Shown here piece after piece: positions 43,701-56,149 of a stretch of 64,000 nucleotides of DNA. Source of the stretch: Coniferiporia sulphurascens (lineage: Eukaryota > Basidiomycota > Agaricomycetes > Hymenochaetales > Hymenochaetaceae). A program made the translations under genes and the position numbers. Under the pieces are notes generated by a model that was not told where the DNA came from, ran no database searches, and worked only from the letters and a program-made list of their open reading frames with translations. Location of the stretch: NCBI GenBank assembly GCA_002794785.1, contig NBBA01000012.1, positions 744,001 to 808,000 of the forward strand, given 5' to 3'. Within the stretch, counting starts at the first letter, position 1. Every line of letters begins with the position of its first letter.

Positions 43701-44349
43701 CACCCCACGGCGTTATGGACAGTACCGCCGACACAAATAAGCATATTACAAATAACCACAGCCCAAAAAACACGCCCCAAGCGATATTTCCTGGGTACAA
43801 CAGCCGTTCACCATAAGCCGTCGGTGTAGCGTGGAGAGCTATCTCCGCATCCCTGTTCACGGTGCGTGACTTCTTGTACAGAGCAGGTTTCCAGATCGGA
43901 AGTCCAAATGGGTGGTCAACATTCATAAGTGACTGTCGGTCCTTGAGGGTGAGTGGGTCTTCTTCTGTATATTGGCGTCCTGGATGCGAGGCATCGTCAC
44001 TCTCGCCGTTCCGCTCGCCGGGACTTGTCGAGTCGGCGAGGGAAGGGCCCTTGCCGAGATCCTCTGTGGCACCGGGCTGGCCATCATCCTCGTCTTCGTC
44101 CCGCTCACTGTTGACGCTAAGGCTACGGGCGGCGGAGAGTGAACGATTGGGGGCGCGTCTGGAAGAGGGTTGTGCTGCTGGAAAGTAAGAGGTACCCTGG
44201 TTGTGGTGAGAGGCGTCCGCGGACCATGTGGAGGAACGAGATGTGCTTCGATGGATAGGAAGGCGATAGACGGGCGTGGTCGGGGGTGTCGCGACAGGGG
44301 ACTGGCTTCCGGATGGCTCGCGGTCGGATGGCGAAGGGAGTTTTGACAT
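40789..44349 (-). CDS. VNX1-like cation/H+ antiporter (CaCA superfamily)
   Basis: The start at 44,349 gives a Ser/Pro-rich cytosolic N-terminus of about 130 residues. Membrane segments follow (NIAWGVFFGLWLFVICLFVS, then VMFWLMLVLIIAPLMLCVCL, with ITIPMAKLNWALIKHMFQRP, typical of Vnx1). The first exchanger repeat has GAVINATFGSIIEIILYAIA, matching the GNxxE alpha-1 motif. A long loop with PPSPTVNRR follows, then the second repeat (DEKFLGLTLFALVPNTTEFM, NAISFAMYGNIAL), a CaCA alpha-2 motif. The last exons hold DVIAIILSIFLLTYTYIEAK and end SVLHAITLFLNR. Fungal Vnx1 exchanges Na+/K+ for H+ at the vacuole; closeness to Ca2+ exchangers leaves the cation open. Confidence 0.8.
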
Positions 44350-44364
44350 GGATGTGGCAGCACG

Positions 44365-44390
44365 GCGGCGGCGGCGACGGCAAACGCGGC

Positions 44391-44421
<31 letters not shown>

Positions 44422-44422
44422 G
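44365..44422. repeat. CGG/CGA trinucleotide repeat upstream of the antiporter start
   Basis: Imperfect GGCGGCGGCGACGG followed by eight or more GAC units lie 16-73 bp before the start codon, on the leader side. In other frames it produces artificial poly-Ser/Val/Ala tracts. It is likely length-variable. Confidence 0.85.
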
Positions 44423-44582
44423 GTAGCGACAAGGAGGAGGAAGTTCGCGCCCGCACGCCACCAGGAAGACGCGTCTTGATGTCGGTCGAGTTGAGCTCAC
44501 TCCTTTTGGGAATTGTGCTTACGTGATTGAGATTACTTATTGATACTTGAGAATAATGACAGGGCCAGCTGCGCTGGCAGGG

Positions 44583-46565
44583 CCCGATACCTTTGTTAGG
44601 GACAATATTAATGAATTTAATCTTCTAATAAAATTTGTTACATTTAAAAAAAATCGAGGATGGGCTTATATAACAGGTAACCTAGCGGCCAACGAAGGTA
44701 ACTAGCATGTAATCAACGTCATATTTGCACAGGAAAGCATAAGTCCATGGAATAGGAAAAAGACAAAACGTACTACTAGTATTGTTCCACGTATTGATTT
44801 CAACGAGTGTTGGCCTGCCTGCAAAACCAGCAATCTGGTAGCCATAGTCCCACCAGCTCATGGTGGACGCTGTCTCCGGAGTATTCTGCCTAAGGTAGTA
44901 GTACGCCTCGCGGTAATCATCGACGATGTGCTTCGATCCGTCGAGATTGTTCAAGGAAAGTACAACGGACGGTGAGTATGCATCAGCAATAACCCACGTA
45001 CAATGTAGAACAAATGTATAGAGCATCGTAAGCGCATTCATGATCACAACCAAGCGTGTGTCGAGGCCAAAAATGCCCCTCTGTTTGTCTCCCTTGCCCG
45101 GGAGGAGGTTTGCGGGTTTGGACAAAAAAAGGTTGCCAGACGAGGAGGCCAACACATTTCAGACTCCTTGGCCTTTTTGGACGGAGTAGTGGGGTAACCG
45201 CCGGAATCAGCGACAGGCTCTTCGTCTCCTCCTCAGATACCTCACTATCCGGCTCAACAGGGTCCATGTACTGTTTGAGTAGACTCGAAAGTGCGACTGC
45301 GGCAGTGACACATACACAGGGCGTGAGTGTGAGCATAAGCCTAACCATGACGCCAGCGAAGTATCTTGCCACAAGTGCGTAAATTATCACAAAGACATGT
45401 TCATCACGCAATTCGTTAAAGCAGAGATAAACACCTGCGGGGAAGAGTACGATGAGGAAGTGCAAGGCCATGAAGAACGACGGCCAGGCGGTCGGCTGGT
45501 GCTCTGACACGGAGGCAATGATAGGAATGTATTTCTTTGCATAGCCTGTGTCCTATAGGGAGTAGAAGCGACCTGTCCAAGGTACAATCGATCCGTTCAT
45601 AGTAAGGGCGCCGAAAACCAACGCGCCGGTTGCGCCGAGCACAACGACAGACACGCGGAATAATGCCTGTAACTGTTTTGAGGAGACGTGCGAGCGGACG
45701 AGATCTGTGAAAGCAACGAGCTGAACCGAAGACTCCCCAGCGCGGCCATATTCTCACTTGTGCGGACGGGTTGAAAGCCAACGAAAGGCACTTGCATTCT
45801 TGTAAGAGTACCAACGGCGTACCAAGAGGAATAGGCCACGCAGAAGCGATTAGAGTAGCGGCCATGAGCAGGAGAACTAACGAGTGTAAGGGTAATATAG
45901 TGCACAGGAAGCACATACGCACCATCGGAAGCCGATGAGCGAAAACTGGGAGGTAGTCCCAAAGAGCCGGTAACAGTACGTAAATGTATACTGGCATCAA
46001 AAGCAAAACAGAGCACTTAGGGGAGCAGCCAGGCAATTCACGTAAAAATGTACAGTCAGACCAGCAGTAGAGGAGGACGAACAAGATTTTTTTGCAGGAG
46101 TCACGTAATTACATGCATGTCATACACCAAAAAGGAGATTTTCAAAAAGATGCCTAACCACAAAAAGAAATAAAATAAACCAAAGGTATGGAAGCGAAAC
46201 GCACGGCAAGTCGGCAATTCAAATAAAGCAAGTAATTGGGGGCGAAGCCCTCCAGTTATCCGGTTAAGGGCCTCCAAAAAGCTAGATTAGTCAGCAAAGC
46301 GTGGTGGCTGTGTGGCCCCCCCCCCGTGAGAACAAGCTCTTACCCCTCAAGCCAGCCTTAAAGGAAAGCCGTCCCTTGCTCAACTAGGATTAAGCCGTGA
46401 GTCAAAGCTTCGCCTCTCCACTCTATGTGGGCTCCCCACATATATTAACATAGTTTTTCTAAAGTAGGTAAAAGTCCGATGTTCGGTTGATTCATAAGGA
46501 ATTTGTAACACTGGTAATTTCCCTGAGTTATCACCCCACAGAACCCTCAACCTAAAGGTATCGGG
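44583..46565. mobile_element. Possible non-autonomous element bounded by CCCGATACCTTT inverted repeats
   Basis: CCCGATACCTTT at 44,583-44,594 is matched by AAAGGTATCGGG at 46,554-46,565, a perfect 12-bp inverted pair. The CCCTCAACCT next to the right copy also recurs at 34,500. The pair encloses the STT3 pseudogene. No target duplication is evident, so the boundaries and mobility are uncertain. Confidence 0.4.
44682..46010 (-). pseudogene. STT3: Truncated STT3 oligosaccharyltransferase pseudogene
   Basis: Minus-strand homology gives LPLHSLVLLLM, GRYSNRFCVAYSSWYAVGTL, MQVPFVGFQPVRTSENMAAL, MNGSIVPWTGRFYSL, DTGYAKKYIPIIA, SEHQPTAWPSFFMALHFL, and the signature STMSWWDYGYQIAGFAGRPT (WWDYG). STT3 is the catalytic subunit that N-glycosylates proteins in the ER. 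The 5' third is missing. There are one-base frameshifts near 45,835 and 45,735, a TAG replaces W before DTGYAKK near 45,556, and the 3' end stops soon after EINTWNNT. It is clearly non-functional; a complete STT3 should exist elsewhere. Confidence 0.85.
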
Positions 46566-47023
46566 AATAATAACACTACTGTAGTAGTAATAATAATAAC
46601 GGATTACAAGTAACACAATAAACGTTGCCATTTCGTGCCAGCGTCGAGTGTACGCGGCTGGCGGTTCTGCCGACGGACAGTGTGTGCTTAGCACCAGCGG
46701 CTTTCTCTTCCTCCAGCTCGACACCGAACACTGGCAGTGACTCTGAGCAGTGCCATCTCCAAGTGTTGGTAGGCTCAAGGGCACCGCTTGCAAGGCGGAC
46801 AACGCGTTTTGCCTCCTACCACCACCTCCGACTCAAGTCTCTCAGTCCTGCCCCTTCTCTGCTGCACTTTCACTGCACTCTGTTTCTTCATCCATTGTGC
46901 CCTTCCGAATATCCAAACCTGCATACACTTCGAGGGCCCGGCACCGCGACGCGCGCGTTACTGGTTGTAAGCAGCTTCTGACTAAACGAGCAGCTCGCCC
47001 TCACCACCCGCCGCCGCTAATCC
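46011..47023. other. Intergenic stretch upstream of the RING gene
   Basis: It holds the right inverted repeat of the STT3 block, a C10 run near 46,318, a TAATAATAATAAT-like stretch near 46,590 and the probable promoter of the RING gene (CpG-rich, 46,620-47,023). I see no gene. Short frames on both strands lack family features. Confidence 0.45.
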
Positions 47024-50000
47024 ATGGGCCAAATCAACTCTACTAACGGCAACAGGCGTGTCTCTCCAGCGTCCGTGTCTAGTGCCGGGTTGCCAACGAC
47101 AGAATCGGAGGACCGATACGGGCCTGGGACAGGATCGAGTAACTCTGCGGATGGTATTTCCAGGAAGCGCGCACATCGGCGGTCACTACGGGATAGCATC
47201 GTCGGGGCGCTGGTTCCCCGGCCGCCGGATAGGGAGGGGCAAGAAAATGCGTCCCGGCCTGACACTGAGAGCAGGAAATGGTGGCGAAGTTCCCGCCGCT
47301 GGTCGAAATCACCCCTTGCACAATTAGAACCGAGTAGTAACATCCCCGTCATCGAAAGCCCGTACGTAGCGAAGGAGGTGGGAGGTCCACCTCTTTCTGC
47401 GCATGATCCCGGCGACTCTCCTGACGGTGGTAGCAATCCGGAGTCGTCCTTAATGGGTACGGCGCTGAACGAGTTTCAAGGCCGCACGTCCTCCACTATC
47501 CCCGACGCTGAACCTCTGATCGACGGAAATTATATTTCTCCCTCACGGAAAGGCAAGGAGGTGACCCCACCTTGTTCCGACGCAACGACATTGCCTTCTG
47601 TGGATATCACAAGGGACAACGAGCAGTCGACAAGTGCTTCTCATTTTGCTCCGCCGCCTCCAGTCGACCTCGGGGATACTACAGAATACTATGAACATGG
47701 ATCAGCTTCCGCTTCTGGCCCTCCATCCGAAACGTTTTTAACAAACGCATCGACAGACATGGCGTCCGAGTCCCCATTAATGTTGGGTGAATCCGGGGCC
47801 CGACCTGCTCAGGAAAATCGACCCGCGCGCCATTTCCCCCCTGCAGGCACTCTTGTAGTCGTTCAGGGTGTTGTGCATACTTCGGATGCAGTGGGGCTAG
47901 CTAACAACAATGCAGTTCCCACTTCACCAACGGATCCAGGTCCTCCATCCGGGTCACTCCCAGCCCTCGCCCAACAGCAGCCATTACGTGTTCCTGCCGT
48001 GTCTCAGCGGTCCAGCATGCTTTCCAACCTCTTGCGACGTAGGGGCTCAGCAGTCTCCTTGGGATCACACATTTCTTCGGAGCCCGATGTATCTGGTCTA
48101 TCAAGTCCTCGAGGGGTCCGGGGCACGTCCAGGCCTACGACACAGTCGGCAATCGCGGAGTTGAATTCACCTCGGAGGAGATCGGTGGAGCACGTACCGC
48201 ACGGTCTCTTATCGTCCGTTGGCGATGGCAATACTCAAGAACTTCCACGTGGACAGGGTTCGCTGAGTTCAAACAGTGTTGACGTACTCGGTGCATTATT
48301 GAGGTAAAATGTTGCAATCTAGTGGACCTTTAAAAGCGGCTGAATATATAGCTAATAGCGTTGCCACGGCTGCCACGGCTGCTTCCCTTCTGTCAAGTAC
48401 GCCTTATTATCGCAATAGGGTCGAGTTATAAACTTTTTCTAAATACAAAATTCAGGTTCCAATGGACGACACGCAGGATCAAATTTACCTCGGGCAGGGG
48501 CTCCAAGCGAAACCAGGGGAAGTCCTGCGCCAATAGACTCTTCATCTGCAAATTCTGCTCCTGGTCTGACAATCCCGGCTCTAGTACGTGCTCTGGCGAA
48601 CGCGAATCCGGCTGCTGCCGCCGCAATTGCACAACGGGAACACGAGCGGGAACGAGAGGAGCATGAGAGGACTCGGATCCGTACGTTATGGGATGGTCTA
48701 CGTGAGAGATTGGTTCACGGACGTGGAGGGAGGGAGTATATACCCACAAGCCAGACGACTGGAATACCTCATTCCGATACTTCGGCAGGGTCAATAGATC
48801 GAGAGCGACGCGCAGATGGTTCCGTCATTCCTGATTCTCTTTTTAGTGAACTTGCCCGTGCATTCAATCTAGCCCCATCTCAAGATGACCGACAGGCGGA
48901 AGCCCAAGATGTCTCTGATGTACTCCCGTCCACAAGCGCGAATCAGGCATACTCCACTAATCTTGAACAGGATAGGAGTCGACGAGAAATTGATATTGCT
49001 CCTCCGGATAGCTTTGAACGCTTCTTAATTGACTTGCAAACGGACCTACGAGTGGCCCTCACACGGATGGAGTCTGTTTCGAATAGTCGTTCGAGTAGAG
49101 TATACGACCCAACCAGATTGGTTGGGTCGAACGAAGACGCCGGAGGCCTGAGTGAAAACAGAGAGGCGGTGCGCAGGGCCACTGGCGGAGAGGATTCAAG
49201 TGGGTCTGACGTCGTTCACGGGCTGATGACTAGTTCTCAGGGCCCTGGCGCCAGGAGTAATCAACGTCGGGATTCCACTGTTCCTGATAATAGGGGAGGC
49301 GTCTCCGAAAGAGCCTTGTCGCCATCAACGCCAGACCCAGTCGGAACACTTCCGCCTACTGACGAAAGTATATCAGTCTCGGAGAGAGTCGAGGGCACCG
49401 GTCTAGAGGCGCGTGTGGCCGAGCGATCCGAAGTCGGTGGCAGGGCCACTGAGGAACTTCAGCATTTGCCAACGATTAATTCTGTCCCGCCAACTGTGTC
49501 CTCTCCACCGTTAGATGGTGCTTCGGCTGTATGGGGTGACCGTAACTCCACTGTTAATGCACGTGGAATTAACTGGTGGAGAATGTATCGATTCCCCGCG
49601 ATGCAGCCTCCCCAGTCGCAGCAACACGGTACGATGTCGGACTTAGCCTCCTCAAATACGACTACGGGTGTCCCTTCAGGCACACTTCCATCGCCTACAT
49701 CGACCTCAACAACGGGCGGACCTTCAACCTCGAATGCTTCGTTAGAGCAAGACGCCCTCGTTGTACCGGTTATTGTGGTTGGCCTTCAGTCCATCAACCC
49801 CAACAACGAACGCTTCCCGCCAAGTCAAGCCCCATCTTACACATCTCCACCTGAAGAAGAAGACAACGAGTCTACGCATGGTGCGAGAGATACGGATGCT
49901 GCTAGCCTAAATGGCTCGTCGGAATCCCAACGGAGCCCCAATTGGTCATCAAGAGCTGCCCGGGCTTTTAGTAGATTGGGTCGCAATGGTGGACCGAACA

Positions 50001-50689
50001 TAACTGAGCGAGAGCAGGATGCGCAGGAGAATTTTGGTGGTTCCCGGACATTCTTTATTTATGTCTTTGGAGGTAATTGTCATTTGTTTTGCTTTTATCC
50101 CTCAATTGACCATTCTTTGCAGGCTACTATCCCCCCGATCATCATATTCTAACCGGGGCCAACAACCTTGATTCATTTGAGGCTCTATGGTAATTAGCTT
50201 AACTTTTGATGTGTTTATCTCAACTTTTTTCAAAATGAATCGGATAACAGGGAATTAGCGGAGATGTTGGGTCAAGTCAAACCACCTGTAGCCACTGATG
50301 AAGAAATTGAGCGATCCGGCTTACAGGTCTTCAAAGCCAAGACTTTGGAGCAGCTGGAAGACAGTGGACAAGTTGCGAGCAATTGCATAGACAGGGTGTG
50401 CATATTTTATCTTTTGTGTCACCATTCAAGCGTTTACCTAGGTTATCGCAGTGTCTCATATGTCTGGACGATTACAAACCGGAAGACGATCTTCGGCTTC
50501 TATCATGCAAGCATGCTTTCCACAAAGCCTGCGTAGATCAATGGCTGAAAACCGGCCGGAACAACTGCCCTGCTTGCAGAAGCAAGGTAAGCCGTTCGGG
50601 CTTCTATTCTATTCACTTCGTTGTGTAATGCAATTGTACAGGGCGTGAAAACTGGAGAGCGGAACAGTCCATTCGCGTCATCCGCGTAG
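47024..50689 (+). CDS. RING-H2 finger protein with long disordered N-terminus
   Basis: The start at 47,024 gives MGQINSTNGNRRVSP. About 1000 residues of Ser/Pro/Glu-rich sequence follow, interrupted by short introns (48,304-48,350 and 48,400-48,455 around a small exon encoding SVATAATAASLLS). Late exons reach the RING-H2 domain CLICLDDY...LLSCKHAFHKACVDQWL...NNCPACR, with the C-x2-C, C-x-H-x2-H-x2-C, C-x2-C ligands all present. The last exon encodes GVKTGERNSPFASSA. It is a predicted E3 ubiquitin ligase; targets are unknown. It is convergent with MYG1, 222 bp apart. Confidence 0.8.
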
Positions 50690-50911
50690 ACCCACAAATC
50701 TCTACTAACCAGTGTGCTTCCGCATTTGTTATACTCCCCTCGTCTTTCTTTTCGGGCTGCCTATTCAATATTATATTCTTTCCGATTTCGTGCTGTTCGT
50801 TGTCGTGGCTCTTTCTTTGCTCGCCTCAACCCTTTCTCATGTATGATCATCGTCAGGTACATCAACGTATTGTATAGCTCACTCTTGTTACTTAAGGCTG
50901 GCTCTGTCTTT

Positions 50912-52479
50912 TCACGTCTGTTGTAAGGCCGCCTCTGCCATTGCCAGTACACCAGTCCTTGTCGTATTTCCTGTGCGTGGTGCATCAATAACTTTATCAT
51001 CCATCTAAGTGCATGTTGGTCTAACCTCCAATAAACCCGCTTGCATGCACGAAAATACAACCCGGAATACCAGTCAGTTGGGACAGGGCCTCGTCCCGAA
51101 TCCCGCGCCATGCTTGTGGCAACGCCCTTCTGCTCTCAAAGCTGTCCGGGGAAATGGGCACCGCTTGTATTCTCCAATTTGAGGCAGTCTCGTCCGGGTA
51201 GACGATATATAATGGCTTCTCGGCCCCGACAATGTTTTGCTCCTGCTCTATGTCAAACAGATGCTCCTTACCACGCAATGCGTCAGTTCTATACTCTGGG
51301 GGGAAAAATCTCTTCCTCACCTTCCATGGCGCGAACTGCTCAAATGCGACGATTTGACCAGACGGGTGAACAGATGTTCGCGTAGACAAAGCGGACACAA
51401 CGATATCACGGGCCGGTATCCATGCCTTAGCATAGTAATCCAGTCTATTGAGAAACTCTTCACCCGTCATACTAGATGCTTTCGAAAACAACAGCTTTAC
51501 GGATTTCCGGAATCAGCAGCCAGAAAACAACCGCGAGTATAATGCTGCTTACATCGAGCTGAGCTGCATCAGTGCTCTCGTTCCAGGCCGGATTCAACCA
51601 CGCAACTCGGTTTGAGAGGTCTGTCCGATTTTTGTAACGCATAGTGGCACCCTCTGTATACTGTGGTATGCCATTGTCGATACCATCGATACCTTCAACG
51701 AATTCCTGTTAGATAGATGAGAACGACGTCCGAAAATATGGATTCAAGTGCTAGCAAAGCCTACCTTGTAGAGCTTTAACCAAAGTAACTCGACAACAGG
51801 ACTACTTGAGGGTGACTGAGTCCTTGAGGCGATTATTTCTTTACCATAGTGTCTTATGAGGGACGAAAAGAAGGCCGCGTCAGTGCACAGCGAGTCGCTT
51901 TGGAGAATTATTGCTGCTACTTGTAGACCAAACCAGCAGAAGAGAGTTTCGTGGTGAATCCATGACCAAATTCACCCGCGAAATCGCGCTGATGGTGATC
52001 GTATCGCAGCTTGTCGTCGTCATACACCCCTCCGACGTCGACAACAATGTCGCACTCGTTAAGGACTTTGGGATCGCGACTTCTGACAATACCTGAAAGC
52101 ACTGGGTTCAACAAATGCGAAAAACCATTGTCTCGTAAGTTTGTCTCACTCGCGTCCCGGTATGCCGAAGTTTGTTTCAACAGGAAGCAGGCAAGTGCCT
52201 CGTCGCAGTGAAAAGTACCATTGTGTGTCCCGATGACCTACCATGATTTCGTCAGGACATCCTATCGAGCCGGGGTCCAGAGATGCGTACCTTTGGTCGG
52301 TCCGTACGCGCACGTTTTACGCTCCTGTCTTCTGCTATATTGTCCGTAGACATTGTGGAAAACGCTGTGAACGCGATAGCGGCTTGTGTGCTTAGCTGTT
52401 CGTGCAATGCGGTCCGGGTAATTGGACGCGCGTGCAAACTAGTGTAAAGACCTCTCAGTACGCGTCGCGCCAGCAGCAT
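50912..52479 (-). CDS. MYG1: MYG1 exonuclease family protein
   Basis: The start at 52,479 gives MLLARRVLRGLYTSLHARPI, a mitochondrial-type presequence; a second ATG (MSTDNIAEDR) could serve a nucleo-cytosolic form. The DHH-type core follows: IGTHNGTFHCDEALACFLLK, VRSRDPKVLNECDIVVDVGG, DDKLRYDHHQRDFAGEF and LSSAGLVYK. Later exons hold EEFLNRLDYYAKAWIPARDI, PLYIVYPDETASNWRIQAVP, FESRRALPQAWRGIRDEALS and IPGCIFVHASGFIGG. The last exon encodes NTTRTGVLAMAEAALQQT. MYG1 is a 3'-5' RNA exonuclease found in nucleolus and mitochondria. All metal-ligand motifs are present. Confidence 0.9.
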
Positions 52480-52731
52480 AAGGTCGCTCAGGAGTCAGCA
52501 GTAGTGGGACAGCACAACAACTGACGCAGTCTTTGCAAGATGCATTGTTATTATGGCTTGGGAAAGACCCTCGCTTATCTAGTTGTACACTAACACAAAA
52601 CGCTAGCAGCAAGGAGTGATCGGAGTGTGAAGATGTTCGATGGGGTTATCGCGCGTCTGGAACTGATTGATATTGTACAGTGTAAATAAAAGAAAGGGAC
52701 GACCATCGAAATGAATAGACTAGCAGGTATC

Positions 52732-55700
52732 TTATGAATACGTGGGATACTTCCTAAGTCCACTCTGGCGTCTTGCCCCAGGTTTCTGAGGCGAACGGGG
52801 AGAGGGACGTTTTCGTTGTGGGACAATAGACTCTGCGACAGGTTTATCCTTGAAGGCCAACAGATCATAAAGCGAGGCAATTTGATCACCCTAGCGGAAC
52901 AGTCAGACGGCGCCACAAGTTAGGCAGAACGATGAGGGAAATACATACCTTTTGCTCTAGCGTGTTTATCACTTCTTTGAGATGTTCAGCGAGCACATTC
53001 CTCTTCGGTACGTTTGAGGCTGCATCCATGATTTTGTACTGGTCGGCTAACTCGGTATATATCCTACCGAGTCGATGAGGATTGCGCGACAATAGTCTGT
53101 ACTCATAAATGCTGACGTACCCTTTGTAATGCGTGAAGTCGTCCTCCAATTCTCGCAGCACACGAACTAGAATCGTCTGAGGAGGCAATCTATCCTCGGA
53201 AAACGGCAGCTTCGTCGCAGGGTTTAAGCTGCAATGTCCAAGGGATTTATCGCCATCGCCAGTGTCTCCAACATACCCACGTCTTGAATGCTCTTCTTCC
53301 ATACCGAACCTAGCACGTTTTCGGGGTGGGAGCCATGAGGGAAAGTCAAGTTCGTCATCCGACTCGCCTGGGCGACGCCGTCTGTGACAAACACGACACG
53401 TCTTAGCATTGTGCTCCGGAGCAGAAAAGAAAAGGCGCTCCAGTCGTTCCCCACGAATCTGAGGGAAAGGCGTCTCAACTTCGGCTTTCTGAGCCTTAGC
53501 GAACCGCGCTGGGGTCTTAGCAAAAGCCCTGGACGACCTAGGAGATTCCTCATCCACAACGCGTGCGCGTGGTCGCCGGTTACCCTCTGTCACCTTCGGT
53601 CGAGCAGAACGAGAGGATTGAATCTGATGGCGCCCAGCCTGGACTATGCTCCGGTCCTGTGAAAGATCCTGCGAGTTGGACGCAGACCTCTCCGAGCGCC
53701 GTTCTTCCAATTCCGCGGACACCCGTTCCAATTCGTCTTCGTCGATGAAGCGACCTCCTCCATTAACACCGGTGCGCGAAGGACCGGAGACAACGAAATC
53801 CGTTTCCATCGTCTTGTCATGAACGGGAGGTCTAGGCTCCTGACGAGACTGGGGACGAGAAGGGGGAGGAGATGGCATGTCCACTCGAGAGGGTTCATAA
53901 GTTAAGTCAACATGGCCACTATAATCTGGCACGGTTCGCGATCCGGCATTTTCGTCGTCATTCAAGGACTTCTGTATTTGGGGTATTTGAGAGACGGAAG
54001 CATTTGAGTTGTTAGCAGAATCAATCGATTCCTTGACTCTTCGCCTTTCCTTTAAACCCTCCTCAACAACGCCTCGAAGGATTTCGACCTCACCACCCAG
54101 ACGCTCAACCTCCAACTTCAGACTATCGACTTCCGCAATCTTGTCCCGTAAGTTTCGCAAGTCGCATTCACGCATGGAACGCAGCTCGCCAAGCTGAGCC
54201 TGTTGAGAAGAAAGCTCATCCGTTAGGCGAGACAAATGCGATCGTAGCGTCACAATAAGGGCCTCCAACGCTGAAATACGCAGTGAATTGGCAGATCTTT
54301 GCTACAGAGTTACACACACCTCTTTTCTCTTCTATGACCTCATTATACCGACTTTCTTCGGCGGGATTGGGGTCTACTTTCGCGGGCCTGCCAAAACTAG
54401 TCTTCCGCTTCTGGAAATCTTTTTGTTGAGCAACAATTATTTCCTCCCTTTCTAAAACACGGGTTCGCTCTCGCTTTACTTCTGCTTTGCATGCTTCCAG
54501 TTCGAGCTCGAGCTCACGGACACGTCTCCTGGAGACAAGGTTTTGGGATTCAAGCTGGTTGAGGCGCGTCTGCAACGATGTTAAGGTTTGAAGAAGTTGT
54601 TCTGCTGCGATTCAGCACTCTAAGGGCAACAGGCCATAGCAATGCACGCACCCTCTGCCTGTCCACCCCTATCGCCACCATTATAATCGCGCCACTCTGC
54701 TTCCGCTTTAATTGGACTACCGATAGCACTCGTTAAGCCAGTCACGTCCGGTAAGCTTACAACCCTCGACCGTGACTTGTCTTGTCTCGCTATATCGGGA
54801 AGCCTAGAGTCCGTGTCCCTACTAGATCGCACCTTGGCTTTAGAGGAGGAAAAGGGTGAATTATTCATCGTAAACGAGCGATTAATAACATCTTGGAACG
54901 GACTTCGCTGTGTCTGCTGTCGCCTTTTCGATGCTTTCGCCGGCGATGCATCCTCAAGTTCTATCCCAGCTGCCCAACGTTGGCTCGCTTCAATCTCCTT
55001 CGCTAAACTCTTCGCAAGTTTAGTGAACTTGCTACCGTTCGTCACATTGCCCGCTGTAGATGGAGTAGGTGGTTGGACATTAAGAGCTGGGTGCTTCAAC
55101 CTTGTTTTTGCTTTGGGAATAGTAGCTTGGTCGGCATAGATGGCTGATTTGTGGTCTCGTCTCTGGCTTGTAAACCGGGCCTTATTCAGTCCGCGAGCTG
55201 CTCCCCCGAAGCCGGAAACATCGTGATCGATAATGACAGGATCAAATGTAACTTGTGCTTGAATAGAAGAAGGCTGCATACAAACAACGTTTAGCTCGGG
55301 GAAAGTTGCACAACTGTCGGATGAACGTACGTTGCTCTTGTGTTTCCCAGACGGACGTGGTGTATTCATATTGAGCATGCTGAGATCGTTGGCCATACCA
55401 TTCATAACATTGTCTAAAGGTCTGTCTGGATCGTACTCTGCACCACTCAGACTCGCATCCCCACCGTACGCCCGTTTATTTCGACGACCACCTAAACCGG
55501 CAGAAAGAGTGACAGCCGAAGCATGGTGCGCAGCGGTAGACATGGTATTGCCAACATAATGGATACCGTCATCATCATCCATGGAACGATAGGAGTAGTG
55601 GTGTGGGTCGTAGTCCTGTTCCATATGGGATTGTTCGAGGAAAGACGAATTCTGGCCATGAAATATGGAAACATCGCGAGGACGAGGGTTATGACGGGGA

Positions 55701-55930
55701 TACTCAAGCTCAAAGCTGCTCTCCGACTCCCCTCGAGGACGATAGTTTCCTTCCCCGCTACGTTCATGGTCGCTGTCCTGCGACGGGTTGGAAAGGGAAA
55801 ACTGGATGCTCAGGTCCTGGAGGTTGTGCTCGAGCTCGATGCGGTGTTGTTCCTCCTCGTCGCCGACGATGCTCATGTCGAGCACGCCATCGTCCCCATC
55901 GTCCTCGTCGACTTGATCTCGGTATCGCAT
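52732..55930 (-). CDS. Cep57/Ppc89-like spindle pole body protein
   Basis: The start at 55,930 gives MRYRDQVDEDDGDDGVLDMS. About 430 residues are largely disordered. Long coiled coils follow (RLNQLESQNLVSRRRVRELE, VTLRSHLSRLTDELSSQQAQ, LKLEVERLGGEVEILRGVVE). The C-terminal module, QTILVRVLRELEDDFTHYK, YTELADQYKIMDAASNVPKR, NVLAEHLKEVINTLEQKGDQ and IASLYDLLAF, matches the Cep57 microtubule-binding domain found in S. pombe Ppc89. A CRVCHRRRR-type motif lies before it. It is a predicted scaffold of the microtubule-organising centre. It is divergent from BMS1. Confidence 0.7.
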
Positions 55931-56149
55931 TGAGAGCAAGAAAGAAAGGAACAAGGAAACGCGGCAGTAACAGCAAAAAGTACAGGGAATAGGAGGTGGC
56001 CGCACGCACAGGTGCGTCGGTGGCAGTCGAATCCGAACAGGACGCGAACCAAACATGCGTGACACAACTCGTAACGACGCGTCTGTCACGCGTGCGAATT
56101 CAAATTTCTCCATATTTTTTAATAGCATTATGTACTACTCCCGGCAGCC
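55931..56149. promoter_or_regulatory. Shared promoter region of the Cep57-like gene and BMS1
   Basis: Only 219 bp separate the two start codons. It contains CGTGCGTC/ACGCGTCTGTCACGCG-like CpG-rich segments and an AT-rich TATTTTTTAATAGC block 20-45 bp before the BMS1 ATG. Bidirectional use is inferred. Confidence 0.5.

Noticed and set aside
43923..44500. Long frames over the antiporter N-terminus with poly-Ser/Val/Ala tracts
   Set aside because: They are other-frame readings of the CGG/CGA trinucleotide repeat and the antiporter coding strand.
46230..46480. Possible rDNA fragment in the GC-rich stretch after the STT3 block
   Set aside because: No conserved rRNA helix sequences could be recognised; left as intergenic.
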